Part shown: piece after piece, positions 33,879 through 43,816 of the stretch
Layout of the letters: each line of letters starts with the position of its first letter
Position numbering within the stretch: the first letter of the stretch is position 1
Assembly: GCA_030531555.1 (NCBI GenBank)
Contig: JAUNNI010000002.1
Span: 1 to 64,000 of the forward strand
Direction: 5' to 3'
DNA: 64,000 nt
Source of the DNA: Eubacteriales bacterium
Lineage (GTDB): Bacteria; Bacillota; Clostridia; Lachnospirales; Lachnospiraceae
Position numbers and translations under genes: made by a program
The notes under the pieces: model-generated
Told to the model about the DNA's origin: nothing
Databases searched by the model: none
The model's input: the letters and a program-made list of their open reading frames with translations, nothing else

Positions 33879-34982
33879 TTATCCCTCAATTTTCAATGAT
33901 GCATCATACATATATGCCACTTCTTCTGCTTTGACTGGACCCGGGAAAGCGGAAAGTTTGCCTTCGTTGGTTGCCATGGCACCAACAAATTTGTCGCGTG
34001 CTTCCTGGGTGATGCTGTAGTCTCCCAGAAGGTCTTTTAAGAAAGCAGAGAATTCTGCAACATCTTTCATGCCAAGGAGAGCAAGTACATGATCTACATC
34101 TTCTGGAACGTAACGACTGCATACTTCAAGGAAGGCAGGGAGGAAGTAACCGCAGGCTTTGCCGTGAGGTACGCCGTAGTTGTATGTCAGATCGTAGCTC
34201 ATACCATGAGGAAGTCCGGTTCCTGTGTGAGTGATGGCCATACCGGAGATGGTAGAAGCCAGCATCAGCATTTCATATTGGTCGTCAGTAAGTGGGCCTT
34301 CTTCTAAAAGAAGCTTTTTCTGGTCACCCCAAAGTTTTAAGGCATATTCTGGGAACATGCGATTATAAATATTAGATTTACTATTTAAATAGCTTTCCAC
34401 ACTGTGAGCAAGAGCATCCACAGCTGTGTTGATTAAAAGGTTTTTGCTGGCAGCTTTTAAGTATTTTCCATCAACCAGAGAAAGCTTTGGAAAAATCTTA
34501 TATGGAATACTTTTTTTGATGCCTTTTTGATGGTTGGTAAGTACAGATACCGGTGTTGCTTCTGTTCCTGTGCCACAGGTTGTTGGGATGGCGAGGATAG
34601 GAAGATAGGAAAGATCCTTGGCATTATAAAGACATTCTTCGGTTTCCTCTGGGTTGGCCATCAGTAAGGAGATTGCTTTGGAAGCATCAATTGGGGAACC
34701 TCCACCAATTCCGATTAAATAATCTGCCCCAAAGGCTTTTCCCATGGAGGCTGCTTTGGCAACCGTTTCAACGGAAGGGTTTTCTTCCACTTCACTGAAA
34801 ATCTCATAGGCTACATGGCCTTCTTTTAATATTGAAAGAACATCATCCAAAGAACCATTTGCTTTGGCAGAATGGCGCCCTGTTACAATGAATGCTCTTT
34901 TTCCCATGGCTAAGATATCTTTTTTATGATTGAGTACACAATTTTTTTCTACATAGATGTCACTTGGTAAGAAAAAACGCAT
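33879..34982 (-). CDS. Iron-containing alcohol dehydrogenase, second type
   Basis: The 367-residue group III dehydrogenase has IGIGGGSPIDASKA near residue 92, and metal ligands in VDALAHSVESY, THTGTGLPHGMSY and GVPHGKACG. It is only distantly like the dehydrogenase at 26405, lacking its butanol-dehydrogenase-type ends, so it is not a recent duplicate. GAGGAATTATT stands before the start. It shares a divergent region with rpe on the other strand and is followed by the DUF5684 gene. Its aldehyde or diol substrate cannot be assigned. Confidence 0.88.
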   Translation of the reverse strand: MRFFLPSDIYVEKNCVLNHKKDILAMGKRAFIVTGRHSAKANGSLDDVLSILKEGHVAYEIFSEVEENPSVETVAKAASMGKAFGADYLIGIGGGSPIDASKAISLLMANPEETEECLYNAKDLSYLPILAIPTTCGTGTEATPVSVLTNHQKGIKKSIPYKIFPKLSLVDGKYLKAASKNLLINTAVDALAHSVESYLNSKSNIYNRMFPEYALKLWGDQKKLLLEEGPLTDDQYEMLMLASTISGMAITHTGTGLPHGMSYDLTYNYGVPHGKACGYFLPAFLEVCSRYVPEDVDHVLALLGMKDVAEFSAFLKDLLGDYSITQEARDKFVGAMATNEGKLSAFPGPVKAEEVAYMYDASLKIEG

Positions 34983-35010
34983 AATAATTCCTCCTGATTT
35001 TTTCTTTCAT

Positions 35011-35069
35011 AATACCATATATTTTATTGTTGTGCCATGGCAATTGTCGTATAAAAATACCATATATTT
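35011..35069. repeat. 14-bp direct repeat flanking a GCCATGGC palindrome, divergent promoter region
   Basis: AATACCATATATTT occurs at 35011-35024 and 35056-35069, with TGCCATGGCA (35033-35042) between. The position between the dehydrogenase start and rpe fits an operator or upstream promoter element. Confidence 0.45.
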
Positions 35070-35114
35070 CCAAAAAGAAAATGTGAAAAAAGTATGTTGA
35101 TTCTCTTTTTTAAC

Positions 35115-35142
35115 TTGAAACAGTATGATATTATGATATGAT
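35115..35142 (+). promoter_or_regulatory. Promoter of the rpe-mrp-ftsH unit
   Basis: TTGAAA (35115-35120), 16 bp, TATGAT (35137-35142) preceded by TGa. Confidence 0.55.
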
Positions 35143-35190
35143 GTAACTTGTACAACTATGAAAAATTTATAATTAGTGGGGGATTGTAAT

Positions 35191-35841
35191 ATGAAGATTT
35201 TATCACCATCTATTCTTTCAGCAGATTTTGCGAATCTTGGTGCAGATGTAAAAAAAGCAGTAGAAGCAGGCGCTCAGTGGGTTCATATTGATGTTATGGA
35301 TGGTATGTTCGTACCACAGATTTCTTTTGGAAATCCAGTCATCACTGCACTTCGTCCAGTGACAGATGCTGTTTTTGATGTGCATCTTATGATTGAAGAT
35401 CCAGGTAGATATGTAGAAGATTTTGCTAAAATGGGTGCAGATATCATCACGGTTCATGCAGAAGCATGTACACACCTTGACCGTGTCATCCAGCAGATTA
35501 AAGCTTGTGGTAAAAAACCAGCAGTTGCAATTAATCCAGCAACTCCTTTGTCTGTTCTTGACTATGTACTTGATGATTTATATATGGTACTTGTAATGAC
35601 AGTTAACCCAGGATTTGGTGGACAGTCCTACATTCCATATTGTTCTAAGAAAGTTCGCGAGCTGAAAGCAATCATCAAAGAAAGAAACCTTGAAACACTG
35701 ATCCAGGTTGACGGTGGAATTAACATGAAAACAATTGATGAAGCAAGAGATGCCGGTGTTGATGTGTTTGTTGCTGGTTCCGCAGTATTTGTGGGTGATA
35801 TTGAGGCGAACGCAAAAGCATTATTAGAGCGCATTCAGTAA
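35191..35841 (+). CDS. rpe: Ribulose-phosphate 3-epimerase
   Basis: The 216-residue TIM-barrel enzyme interconverts ribulose 5-phosphate and xylulose 5-phosphate. It shows SPSILSADFANLG at the N-terminus, the metal/catalytic blocks WVHIDVMDG and FDVHLMI, TVNPGFGGQ and QVDGGI. The start is ATG 35191 after GTGGGGGA; a start at 35176 is less likely as it precedes that site. It leads a cluster with mrp and ftsH. Confidence 0.97.
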   Translation: MKILSPSILSADFANLGADVKKAVEAGAQWVHIDVMDGMFVPQISFGNPVITALRPVTDAVFDVHLMIEDPGRYVEDFAKMGADIITVHAEACTHLDRVIQQIKACGKKPAVAINPATPLSVLDYVLDDLYMVLVMTVNPGFGGQSYIPYCSKKVRELKAIIKERNLETLIQVDGGINMKTIDEARDAGVDVFVAGSAVFVGDIEANAKALLERIQ

Positions 35842-35869
35842 GTAAATTTTAGAAAGTGAGGATATCGTA

Positions 35870-36700
35870 ATGAGCGAATGTACACATGATTGCAGTTCAT
35901 GCGGAGAAGATTGTGCTTCCAGAGAGATGAAACCGGAAGATTTTCTTGAAAAATTAAGTGATGGAAGTTCCGTCAAAAAAGTGATTGGTATCGTATCCGG
36001 AAAGGGTGGCGTTGGTAAATCCATGGTAACATCCCTTTTAGCATGCGCTACTATGAAAGAAGGCTATAAAACAGCAATCCTTGATGGAGATATCACAGGT
36101 CCTTCTATTCCAAAGGCATTTGGTGCAACAACTAACCTTGTTGGAACAGCAGATGGACTGATTCTCCCTTATACTACAGATTGCGGTATTGATATCGTAT
36201 CTGTCAACCTGATGCTTGCCAATGAAACAGATCCTGTTATCTGGAGAGGTCCTGTTCTTGGCGGCGTAATCAAACAGTTCTGGAGTGAAACCGTATGGGA
36301 TAATATCGATTATATGTTTATCGATATGCCTCCTGGAACAGGGGATGTACCACTTACTATCTTCCAGTCTATTCCACTGGATGGTATCGTAATTGTAGCA
36401 TCTCCACAGGAACTCGTTGGAATGATCGTAGAAAAAGCAGTTAATATGGCACGTATGATGAATATCCCTATTCTTGGTCTCGTAGAAAATATGAGCTATG
36501 TTCAGTGCCCACACTGTGATGAAAAGATCTATGTTTTCGGTGAGAGCCATATCGCAGAGATCGCTATGGAATACCATGTGCCAGTACTTGCACGTATTCC
36601 TATGGACAGTACTCTTGCAGCAGCTTGTGATGCTGGTAAGATTGAGTACCATGACAACCATTATATGGATGACGCTATGGAAGTAATCTCCCGATTATAA
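35870..36700 (+). CDS. mrp: Mrp/NBP35 family iron-sulfur carrier ATPase
   Basis: The 276-residue P-loop protein has a Cys-rich N-terminal tail (CTHDCSSCGEDC), the deviant Walker A KGGVGKSM near residue 47, DMPPGTGD near 152, and the CPHC motif near 205 that holds a bridging [4Fe-4S] cluster at the dimer face. It is expected to assemble or deliver Fe-S clusters. The Cys-rich tail, like that of NBP35, is common in anaerobes. It lies 28 bases after rpe and 12 bases before ftsH. Confidence 0.93.
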   Translation: MSECTHDCSSCGEDCASREMKPEDFLEKLSDGSSVKKVIGIVSGKGGVGKSMVTSLLACATMKEGYKTAILDGDITGPSIPKAFGATTNLVGTADGLILPYTTDCGIDIVSVNLMLANETDPVIWRGPVLGGVIKQFWSETVWDNIDYMFIDMPPGTGDVPLTIFQSIPLDGIVIVASPQELVGMIVEKAVNMARMMNIPILGLVENMSYVQCPHCDEKIYVFGESHIAEIAMEYHVPVLARIPMDSTLAAACDAGKIEYHDNHYMDDAMEVISRL

Positions 36701-36712
36701 ACGGAGGTGTCA

Positions 36713-38731
36713 ATGGATAACAACAACAATAAGACAGATCCGAACAAGAAGAAGAATCTTCGGACAGCCCTTGTGATGGTTGTCATCTGTCTTGGAATTA
36801 CTTTCCTTTTTACGAATATGCTTAATCGTTTCAAAAATGGAGAACAGAAGGAAATCAGTTATTCTCAGTTCCTTACCATGCTTGAGAAAAAGGAAGTAAA
36901 AAAAGTAACTTTAAATGATACAAAGCTTATGATTGAGCCAAGCAAACAGGAAAATCCTGTGTTGAAAAAGAACTATTATACCATCGTCATGAACGACTAT
37001 CGTCTGGTAGAACGTTTGAAAGAAAGTGGTGTAGAGTTCGCAAAACAGGATAACAGTGGAAGCTCCATGGTAGCTTCTATGCTTCTTTCTTATGTGCTTC
37101 CTTTCGTATTGATTTACGGTGCCATGTTCTTTATCATGAGAAACCTTGGTAAAGGTGGTGGCATGATGGGAAGTGTCGGCAAGAGCAATGCCAAAGTTTA
37201 TGTGGAAAAGAAAACCGGTGTAACATTTGCTGATGTTGCAGGGCAGGATGAAGCAAAAGAGTCCTTAACGGAGATGGTAGATTTTCTTCATAATCCTGGA
37301 AAATATACCAAGATTGGTGCCAAGCTTCCAAAAGGAGCCCTTCTTGTCGGTCCTCCGGGAACTGGTAAAACTTTGCTTGCCAAGGCGGTTGCCGGTGAAG
37401 CCAATGTACCATTCTTCTCTTTATCTGGTTCAGATTTTGTAGAAATGTTTGTTGGTGTAGGTGCATCCCGTGTGCGTGACCTTTTCAAACAGGCACAGAG
37501 TATGGCTCCTTGTATCATTTTTATCGACGAGGTCGATTCCATTGGTAAAAGCCGTGACAGTCGTTACGGAGGAGGCAATGACGAGCGTGAACAGACACTG
37601 AACGCCCTTCTTGCTGAAATGGATGGTTTTGATTCCTCAAAAGGTCTCATCATTCTTGCGGCGACAAACCGCCCGGAAGTTTTGGATAAGGCTTTACTTC
37701 GTCCGGGCCGTTTTGACCGAAGAGTCATTGTAGAACGCCCAGACTTAAAAGGTCGTGTGGAAACCTTGAAGGTTCACGCGAAAAATGTCCTTATGGATGA
37801 TACGGTTGACTTAGATGCTGTTGGTCTTGCAACTTCTGGTGCCGTAGGTTCCGATCTTGCAAATATGATCAATGAGGCAGCCCTTGCCGCAGTAAAAGCA
37901 GGCAGAACTGCAGTTTCCCAGAAGGATCTCATGGAAGCGGTGGAAGTTGTTTTTGCCGGAAAAGAGAAAAAAGACCGTATTCTTGGAGAAAAAGAAAAGA
38001 GTATCGTTGCATACCACGAAGTTGGTCATGCCGTTTGTATTGCAACCTGTAAAAATTCCGAACCGGTACAGAAGATTACTATCGTACCACGTACCATGGG
38101 AGCTCTTGGTTTCACCATGAGTGTTCCGGAAGAAGAGAAATACCTCATGAGTAAAGAAGAAATGCTTGATGAATTGGTAGGTCTTTTCGGTGGTCGTGCT
38201 GCAGAAGAAGTGGTATTTGGTTCTGTGACAACTGGTGCATCCAATGATATTCAGCGTGCCACATCCATTGCCCGCTCCATGATTACCATGTACGGTATGT
38301 CCGAGCGTTTTGGTCTGGTTGGTTTGGAATCCATCGAAAGCCGTTACTTAGATGGACGTTCCGTGCTCAATTGTTCGGATGCTACAGCGGCTCAGATTGA
38401 TGAAGAAGTACAGCTTGTATTAAAGAATGCTTATGAACGTTCTCTGGCAATCATTCGAGAACATCGCGAGGTTCTTGATGAGATTGCTGCCTTCCTGATT
38501 GAAAAGGAAAATATCACTGGAAAAGAATTCATGGAAATTTTCAAGAAGAAGGATCAGGTGGAAGAGGAAGTTACAGAAACAGTGGATGCTGTGGATGAAA
38601 TCTCTGAAACGGAGGAAACCTCTGTGGAAGAACAGAAAGAGATTCCTTTGGAAGAAAGCAAAAAAATTGCTGAAAACACAGAAGATACTGTTGAAATCGT
38701 AGTGGGAGAAAAAGAATCTACAGAAGAGTAA
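36713..38731 (+). CDS. ftsH: ATP-dependent zinc metalloprotease FtsH
   Basis: The 672-residue membrane protease starts at ATG 36713, five bases after GGAGG; an in-frame GTG at 36707 overlaps that site. It has an N-terminal membrane segment (about 19-37), an outer domain, a second membrane segment (about 117-140), the AAA+ Walker A GPPGTGKT (213-220), FIDEVDSIG, the second-region-of-homology arginines and the zinc site HEVGH (435-439). The C-terminus has an acidic Glu/Thr-rich tail of about 50 residues. It degrades membrane and soluble regulatory proteins. A strong terminator follows. Confidence 0.97.
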   Translation: MDNNNNKTDPNKKKNLRTALVMVVICLGITFLFTNMLNRFKNGEQKEISYSQFLTMLEKKEVKKVTLNDTKLMIEPSKQENPVLKKNYYTIVMNDYRLVERLKESGVEFAKQDNSGSSMVASMLLSYVLPFVLIYGAMFFIMRNLGKGGGMMGSVGKSNAKVYVEKKTGVTFADVAGQDEAKESLTEMVDFLHNPGKYTKIGAKLPKGALLVGPPGTGKTLLAKAVAGEANVPFFSLSGSDFVEMFVGVGASRVRDLFKQAQSMAPCIIFIDEVDSIGKSRDSRYGGGNDEREQTLNALLAEMDGFDSSKGLIILAATNRPEVLDKALLRPGRFDRRVIVERPDLKGRVETLKVHAKNVLMDDTVDLDAVGLATSGAVGSDLANMINEAALAAVKAGRTAVSQKDLMEAVEVVFAGKEKKDRILGEKEKSIVAYHEVGHAVCIATCKNSEPVQKITIVPRTMGALGFTMSVPEEEKYLMSKEEMLDELVGLFGGRAAEEVVFGSVTTGASNDIQRATSIARSMITMYGMSERFGLVGLESIESRYLDGRSVLNCSDATAAQIDEEVQLVLKNAYERSLAIIREHREVLDEIAAFLIEKENITGKEFMEIFKKKDQVEEEVTETVDAVDEISETEETSVEEQKEIPLEESKKIAENTEDTVEIVVGEKESTEE

Positions 38732-38739
38732 AATCGATT

Positions 38740-38767
38740 GGGTGTCAGCATTGCTGACACCCTTTTT
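38740..38767 (+). terminator. Terminator of ftsH
   Basis: GGGTGTCAGC (38740-38749) pairs with GCTGACACCC (38753-38762), followed by TTTTT. Confidence 0.9.
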
Positions 38768-38813
38768 ACATATCTAAAATATTGAATATGAAAAATAATA
38801 TGGAGGAGAAGCT

Positions 38814-40676
38814 TTGTTTGATATTGAAGAAGAATTGAAGAAATTGCCTGCAAAGCCAGGAGTTTATCTCATGCATGATGCGAAAGATGAGATTATCTAT
38901 GTTGGCAAGGCCCGTGTCTTAAAAAATCGAGTTCGTCAGTATTTTCAATCAGGATATAAGAGAAGTATAAAAATCGAGCATATGGTTTCTCATATTGCAT
39001 ATTTTGAATATATTATCTGCGATTCCGAGCTGGAAGCTCTGGTGCTCGAATGTAATCTGATAAAAGAACACCGTCCGCATTATAATACCATGTTGAAGGA
39101 TGACAAAGGCTATCCTTATATCCGTGTGACAGTGCAGGAGGATTATCCCAGAATCATGTTTTGTCGCAATCTAAAAAGAGATAAGGCAAAATACTATGGT
39201 CCTTATACCAGTGCCGGTGCAGTCAAGGAAACCATTGAATTAATTCAAAAAGTCTATAAGATTCGCAATTGCAATCGTTATCTTCCAAAAGAAATTGGCA
39301 AGGACCGTCCTTGCCTTTATCATCAGATGAAACAATGTGATGCCCCTTGCCAGGGATTCATTTCCAAAGAAAATTATCGAAAAAATGTGGATCGCATGCT
39401 GGATTTTTTGCAGGGAAATGATAAGAGTATTTTGGAGGATCTTGAGAAGAAAATGATGGATGCCGCTGCAGAGCTTGAATTTGAGGAGGCAGCATCCTAC
39501 CGTGATCTCATCGCAAATGTGAAGAGAATTGGGGAAAAACAAAAGATTAATGATACCAACGGAGAAGATCGAGACATCATTGCTTTAGGCGGAGATGGGC
39601 GTGAAGCTGTGGTATCCATCTTCTTTATTCGAAATGGAAAGCTCCTGGGGCGAGACCATTTCCATATGGCTGGAATCTCTGGCAGCGGTTATTCGGAAAT
39701 TCTCACGGATTTCGTCAAGCAATTTTACATGGGTACCCCTTATATTCCAAGGGAGATTCTGACCATGGTAGAAATTCAGGAAGTGGAATTTCTGGAAAAT
39801 TGGCTGAGTGAACGACGCGGTGGGAAAGTAGTTATCTCTGTTCCAAAACGAGGCACGAAGTACCAGATGATGAAAATGGCCAAAGAAAATGCAGAAAATG
39901 TCCTGATTAAAGACAGTGAAAAACTCAAACGAGAAGAAAAGCGTACCATTGGTGCAGTTCATGAGCTGGAACAGCTTTTGGGAATACGTGGCCTGAACCG
40001 AATGGAAGCTTTTGATATATCCAATACCAACGGTTTTCAGAATGTTGCTTCCATGGTTGTTTTTGAACGTGGAAAAGCAAAGAAGAGTGATTATCGAAAA
40101 TTCCGCATTCAATCGGTGGAGGGACCGGATGATTATGCCTGCATGGAAGAAGCTTTGACCAGACGTTTTCGCCATGGACTAAAAGAAAAAGAAGAACGAA
40201 AAGAAAAAGGTCTGGATGATAATCTGGGCAGCTTCACCAATTTTCCAGATATCCTCATGATGGATGGTGGAAAAGGTCAGGTTAATATTGCAAAAAAAGT
40301 ATTAGATAATCTGGGGATTGATCTGCCGGTCTGCGGTATGGTAAAAGATGATTTTCATCGAACCAGAGGCCTGTATTTTAACAATGAAATTGTGGAATTT
40401 CCAAAGAATTCCGAGGCATTTCTCATGGTCACAAGACTGCAGGATGAAGCCCATCGATTTGCCATCGGCTATCATAAGAGCCTTCGTGGTAAGACCCAGG
40501 TTCATTCTGTCCTTGATGATATCAAAGGAATCGGCCCGGCGAGAAGAAAAGCTCTCATGAAGCACTATAAAGATATTGGTATGATCAAAGAGGCCTCTGT
40601 GGAAGAACTCACGCAGATTGAGGGAATTACCAAAGCGGTTGCAGAGGAGATATTTCACTATTTCCATCGAAGTTAA
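38814..40676 (+). CDS. uvrC: Excinuclease ABC subunit C
   Basis: The 620-residue nuclease makes the dual incision in nucleotide excision repair. It uses a TTG start at 38814 ([12 protein letters not shown]), seven bases after GGAGG; no ATG gives the conserved start. It has the GIY-YIG domain ([18 protein letters not shown]), a UvrB-binding UVR helix near residue 200 ([12 protein letters not shown]), the RNase H-like C-terminal nuclease with FDISNTNG and DGGKGQ, and terminal HhH motifs ([13 protein letters not shown]). uvrA and uvrB are not in the window. Confidence 0.96.
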   Translation: MFDIEEELKKLPAKPGVYLMHDAKDEIIYVGKARVLKNRVRQYFQSGYKRSIKIEHMVSHIAYFEYIICDSELEALVLECNLIKEHRPHYNTMLKDDKGYPYIRVTVQEDYPRIMFCRNLKRDKAKYYGPYTSAGAVKETIELIQKVYKIRNCNRYLPKEIGKDRPCLYHQMKQCDAPCQGFISKENYRKNVDRMLDFLQGNDKSILEDLEKKMMDAAAELEFEEAASYRDLIANVKRIGEKQKINDTNGEDRDIIALGGDGREAVVSIFFIRNGKLLGRDHFHMAGISGSGYSEILTDFVKQFYMGTPYIPREILTMVEIQEVEFLENWLSERRGGKVVISVPKRGTKYQMMKMAKENAENVLIKDSEKLKREEKRTIGAVHELEQLLGIRGLNRMEAFDISNTNGFQNVASMVVFERGKAKKSDYRKFRIQSVEGPDDYACMEEALTRRFRHGLKEKEERKEKGLDDNLGSFTNFPDILMMDGGKGQVNIAKKVLDNLGIDLPVCGMVKDDFHRTRGLYFNNEIVEFPKNSEAFLMVTRLQDEAHRFAIGYHKSLRGKTQVHSVLDDIKGIGPARRKALMKHYKDIGMIKEASVEELTQIEGITKAVAEEIFHYFHRS

Positions 40677-40715
40677 AGGATTAAAAAGTTAAAACTATTA
40701 AAAGTAGATAAGATA

Positions 40716-40724
40716 TGTTATGAT
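40716..40724 (+). promoter_or_regulatory. Possible extended -10 promoter of hprK
   Basis: TGTTATGAT at 40716-40724 with no clear -35. Confidence 0.35.
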
Positions 40725-40779
40725 GGAAGAAATATTAGAAAGTAACTGTGAATTTGTATAGAAAAGAGGAGTATAGACG

Positions 40780-41706
40780 ATGTTTAAAGTCAAATTAACA
40801 GATATGATTGAAAGAATGGAACTGAAGAACCTTCTTGATATCGATGTAAGTGACATTGAGATTACGGATGCTGCTGTAAACCGTATTGCGTTGCAGCTGA
40901 CAGGATTTTTTGAATATTTTCAGGAAAACCGTATACAGGTAATCGGGAATGCAGAATATGCTTATCTTAAAGGAAAATCAGATGAAGAAATGATTCCAAT
41001 TTATGAAAAACTTTTCAGTTATAACATTCCTTGCCTGGTTGTCTGCCAGGGCAATATCCCATGCGATCGTATGATCAATGTGGCAGAGGAAAAAGGAATC
41101 CCAATTCTTACTACCAACAGAAATACTTCCGAGTTTATCGCCATTACGGTTCGTTGGCTCAGTGAAAGACTGGCACCTCGTGTTTCTATCCATGGCGTAT
41201 TGGTTGATGTTCATGGAGAAGGTGTTCTCATCATGGGTGAGAGTGGAATTGGTAAGAGCGAGGCTGCTTTGGAACTGATCCACCGTGGACATCGTCTGGT
41301 GTCCGACGACGTTGTGGAAATCCGTAAAGTAAGTGATGATAAGTTAGTTGGAACTTCCCCGGATATCACAAGACATTTTATTGAGCTTCGAGGAATAGGA
41401 ATCGTGGATGTAAAGAGTCTTTTTGGTGTAAAGAGTGTTATGGAATTCTCCACCATTGACATGGTAATCCGTTTGGAAGACTGGAACAGAGAAGCTAATT
41501 ATGACCGTTTGGGCCTGGAGGAAGAATACATTGAATTCCTTGGCAATAAGGTGGTTTGTTATTCGATCCCAGTTCGTCCGGGACGTAACCTCGCAGTTAT
41601 TGTTGAGTCTGCCGCAAGTAATTTCCGTGCGAAGAAAATGGGTTACAACGCGGCACAGGAACTTTATAACCGCGTAACAGGTAATCTTGGCAAGAAAAAA
41701 GATTGA
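40780..41706 (+). CDS. hprK: HPr kinase/phosphorylase
   Basis: The 308-residue enzyme phosphorylates and dephosphorylates Ser46 of HPr and Crh in response to metabolites, and so drives carbon catabolite control. It has the P-loop GESGIGKS (153-160), the SDD acid pair (175-177) and the HprK signature ELRGIGIVDV near residue 203. The start follows AAGAGGAG. The likely substrate gene at 44768 lies four genes downstream, with glucokinase, murB and whiA between. Confidence 0.97.
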   Translation: MFKVKLTDMIERMELKNLLDIDVSDIEITDAAVNRIALQLTGFFEYFQENRIQVIGNAEYAYLKGKSDEEMIPIYEKLFSYNIPCLVVCQGNIPCDRMINVAEEKGIPILTTNRNTSEFIAITVRWLSERLAPRVSIHGVLVDVHGEGVLIMGESGIGKSEAALELIHRGHRLVSDDVVEIRKVSDDKLVGTSPDITRHFIELRGIGIVDVKSLFGVKSVMEFSTIDMVIRLEDWNREANYDRLGLEEEYIEFLGNKVVCYSIPVRPGRNLAVIVESAASNFRAKKMGYNAAQELYNRVTGNLGKKKD

Positions 41707-41749
41707 TAAAGAAAGAAGACCGGTGAAAGAAAATAAGGAGATATAAGGT

Positions 41750-42688
41750 ATGAAAGAATACATTTTTGGTGTTGATTTAGGTGGTACTACCGTAAAAATT
41801 GGGATCTTTAATACAGAAGGAAACCTTCTTCACAAATGGGAAATCCCTACCAGAAGAGAGGAAAATGGAGATTATATTCTTCCGGACATCGCAGCGTCCT
41901 GTAAAGCCACCGCAAAAGAACAGGGCTATGATATGGATGATTTCAAAGGCCTTGGAATTGGCATTCCTGGAGCTGTGGACAAAAATGGAATCAGTCCTAG
42001 CTGTGTAAATCTTGGCTGGGGCTATAAAGAAGTAAAACGTGAATTGGAAGAAATGATTGGAATTCCATGTTTTGTTGATAATGATGCCAATGTTGCAGCT
42101 TATGGTGAGATGTGGATGGGTGCAGGAAAAGGAAGCGAAGATATGGTTATGGTTACTCTTGGTACCGGTATCGGTGGTGGAGTAATTGCCAACGGACGTA
42201 TCATTTCCGGTGCGCATGGCTACGGTGCAGAAATCGGTCATATGCGCATCAATATGCATGAAAAAGAGGCAAGATGTAACTGTGGAAAATATGGTTGCTT
42301 CGAACAGTATTGTTCTGCTACAGGTATTGCAAATGAGGCCAAAAAAGGACTGAAAGATCCGGAAGTGAAGAGCATTCTTCGTGATCTTGACGAAATCACT
42401 GCAAAGGATGTATTCGATGCGGTAAAAGCCAGTGATGCATTTGCTATTGGTCAAATTGAACAATTCGGAAGACGTCTTGCCAGAGGATTATCTTTCATTG
42501 CAGGCGTAACGGATCCTGAGATTTTTGTAATCGGTGGTGGTGTTTCCAAAGCCGGAAATATCATTATTGATGTGGTAAAACGTTATTATCCAGAGTTTAT
42601 CTATGGCAATCAGAAATTAGTGAAGTTCGTACTTGCAGAATTAGGAAATGACGCAGGCATCTATGGCTGCGCAAAACTCGTTTTGTAA
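41750..42688 (+). CDS. glk: ROK family glucokinase
   Basis: The 312-residue sugar kinase has the ATP-binding start VDLGGTTVKIG, the sugar-binding DNDANVAA region with EIGHMR, and the ROK zinc motif CNCGKYGCFEQ near residue 178. It should phosphorylate glucose made inside the cell or taken up without the PTS. The start follows AAGGAG. It sits between hprK and murB and ends with its own terminator. Confidence 0.92.
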   Translation: MKEYIFGVDLGGTTVKIGIFNTEGNLLHKWEIPTRREENGDYILPDIAASCKATAKEQGYDMDDFKGLGIGIPGAVDKNGISPSCVNLGWGYKEVKRELEEMIGIPCFVDNDANVAAYGEMWMGAGKGSEDMVMVTLGTGIGGGVIANGRIISGAHGYGAEIGHMRINMHEKEARCNCGKYGCFEQYCSATGIANEAKKGLKDPEVKSILRDLDEITAKDVFDAVKASDAFAIGQIEQFGRRLARGLSFIAGVTDPEIFVIGGGVSKAGNIIIDVVKRYYPEFIYGNQKLVKFVLAELGNDAGIYGCAKLVL

Positions 42689-42728
42689 ATGTTTCTAAAA
42701 AAACAATATTTTTTAGTATATTTATCCA

Positions 42729-42757
42729 AAAAGGTGGCAAAAAGCCACCTTTTTTTT
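42729..42757 (+). terminator. Terminator of the glucokinase gene
   Basis: AAAAGGTGGC (42729-42738) pairs with GCCACCTTTT (42744-42753) and continues into a T-run. Confidence 0.85.
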
Positions 42758-42771
42758 CGTCTGAATAGATA

Positions 42772-42800
42772 TTGTGCAACTTTTTATCATAGAGTATTAT
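42772..42800 (+). promoter_or_regulatory. Probable promoter of murB-whiA
   Basis: TTGTGC (42772-42777), 17 bp, TATTAT (42795-42800). Confidence 0.4.
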
Positions 42801-42854
42801 ATTAGAGTAACTTTTTAACTTGATGTATTTTGCTTTTTAGGCAGGAGATATGTT

Positions 42855-43781
42855 ATGTGTCTTGTTATGAAAGAAAAATTAGAGAAAATCATAACTCAGG
42901 GAACCGTTTTAGAAATGGAAGTGATGAAGAAACACACATCATTTTCCATTGGTGGACCGGCCGACTATTTTGTTGAGCCTGCAAGCATTGAGGAAATCGA
43001 AGCAGTATGTTGTCTGGTTCGTGAGGAAAAGATACCGTTTTTTGTTTTGGGTAATGGAAGTAACCTTCTGGTATCCGATGATGGAATTCGAGGAATTGTT
43101 CTTCATTTAGGAAAAAACTTTTCTGAGATTAAGGTGGAAGGAGATATCATCAGTGCTCAGGCTGGTGCCATACTTGCAAGTGTTGCAAGAACTGCTTTGG
43201 ATTATTCTTTTACCGGTTTTGAATTTGCAGCAGGAATCCCAGGTTCCTTTGGTGGCGCGGTTGCCATGAATGCTGGGGCATACGGTGGAGAAATCAAAGA
43301 TGTAATCTTAGATGCAACCGTTTTAACTCCAGAAGGAAACATTCTTACTCTTGGTAAAGAAGAATTAGATCTTTCTTATCGTCACAGCTGTATTTTTGAT
43401 AAAAATTATATTGTTCTTTCTGCACGAATCCAGCTTACAAAGGGGGATGCGAATCAGGTAAAAGAAAGAATGAACGAATTGGCGCAAGCCAGAAGAGACA
43501 AACAGCCTTTGGAATACCCAAGTGCAGGATCTACCTTCAAACGTCCGGAAGGATACTTTGCAGGAAAACTGATCCAGGATGCAGGTCTTAAGGGGTATAC
43601 CGTTGGTGGTTGTATGGTTTCTGAAAAACATGCAGGCTTTGTGGTGAATCACAAAGGCGCAACTGCTTCCGAAGTTAGATTTTTAATTGAACAGGTACAA
43701 AAGAAGATTATGGATCAATTTGGTGTCCTGATGGAACCAGAGGTTCGTATGATAGGATTTGAGAATCCAACGGAGGAATAA
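42855..43781 (+). CDS. murB: UDP-N-acetylenolpyruvoylglucosamine reductase
   Basis: The 308-residue FAD enzyme carries out the second committed step of peptidoglycan precursor synthesis. It has the FAD-binding NGSNLLVSD, the GIPGSFGGAVAMNAGAYGGE block, the catalytic Ser in AGSTFKRP and the C-terminal Glu in EPEVRMIG. The YRHSCIF stretch marks the shorter type II form. The start ATG 42855 has AGGAG seven bases upstream; an in-frame ATG at 42867 is less well spaced. It lies 35 bases before whiA, with no rapZ or yvcK between. Confidence 0.96.
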   Translation: MCLVMKEKLEKIITQGTVLEMEVMKKHTSFSIGGPADYFVEPASIEEIEAVCCLVREEKIPFFVLGNGSNLLVSDDGIRGIVLHLGKNFSEIKVEGDIISAQAGAILASVARTALDYSFTGFEFAAGIPGSFGGAVAMNAGAYGGEIKDVILDATVLTPEGNILTLGKEELDLSYRHSCIFDKNYIVLSARIQLTKGDANQVKERMNELAQARRDKQPLEYPSAGSTFKRPEGYFAGKLIQDAGLKGYTVGGCMVSEKHAGFVVNHKGATASEVRFLIEQVQKKIMDQFGVLMEPEVRMIGFENPTEE

Positions 43782-43816
43782 TCAATTAGGCAAATAAGCA
43801 ACGGGAGGAAGAATCC

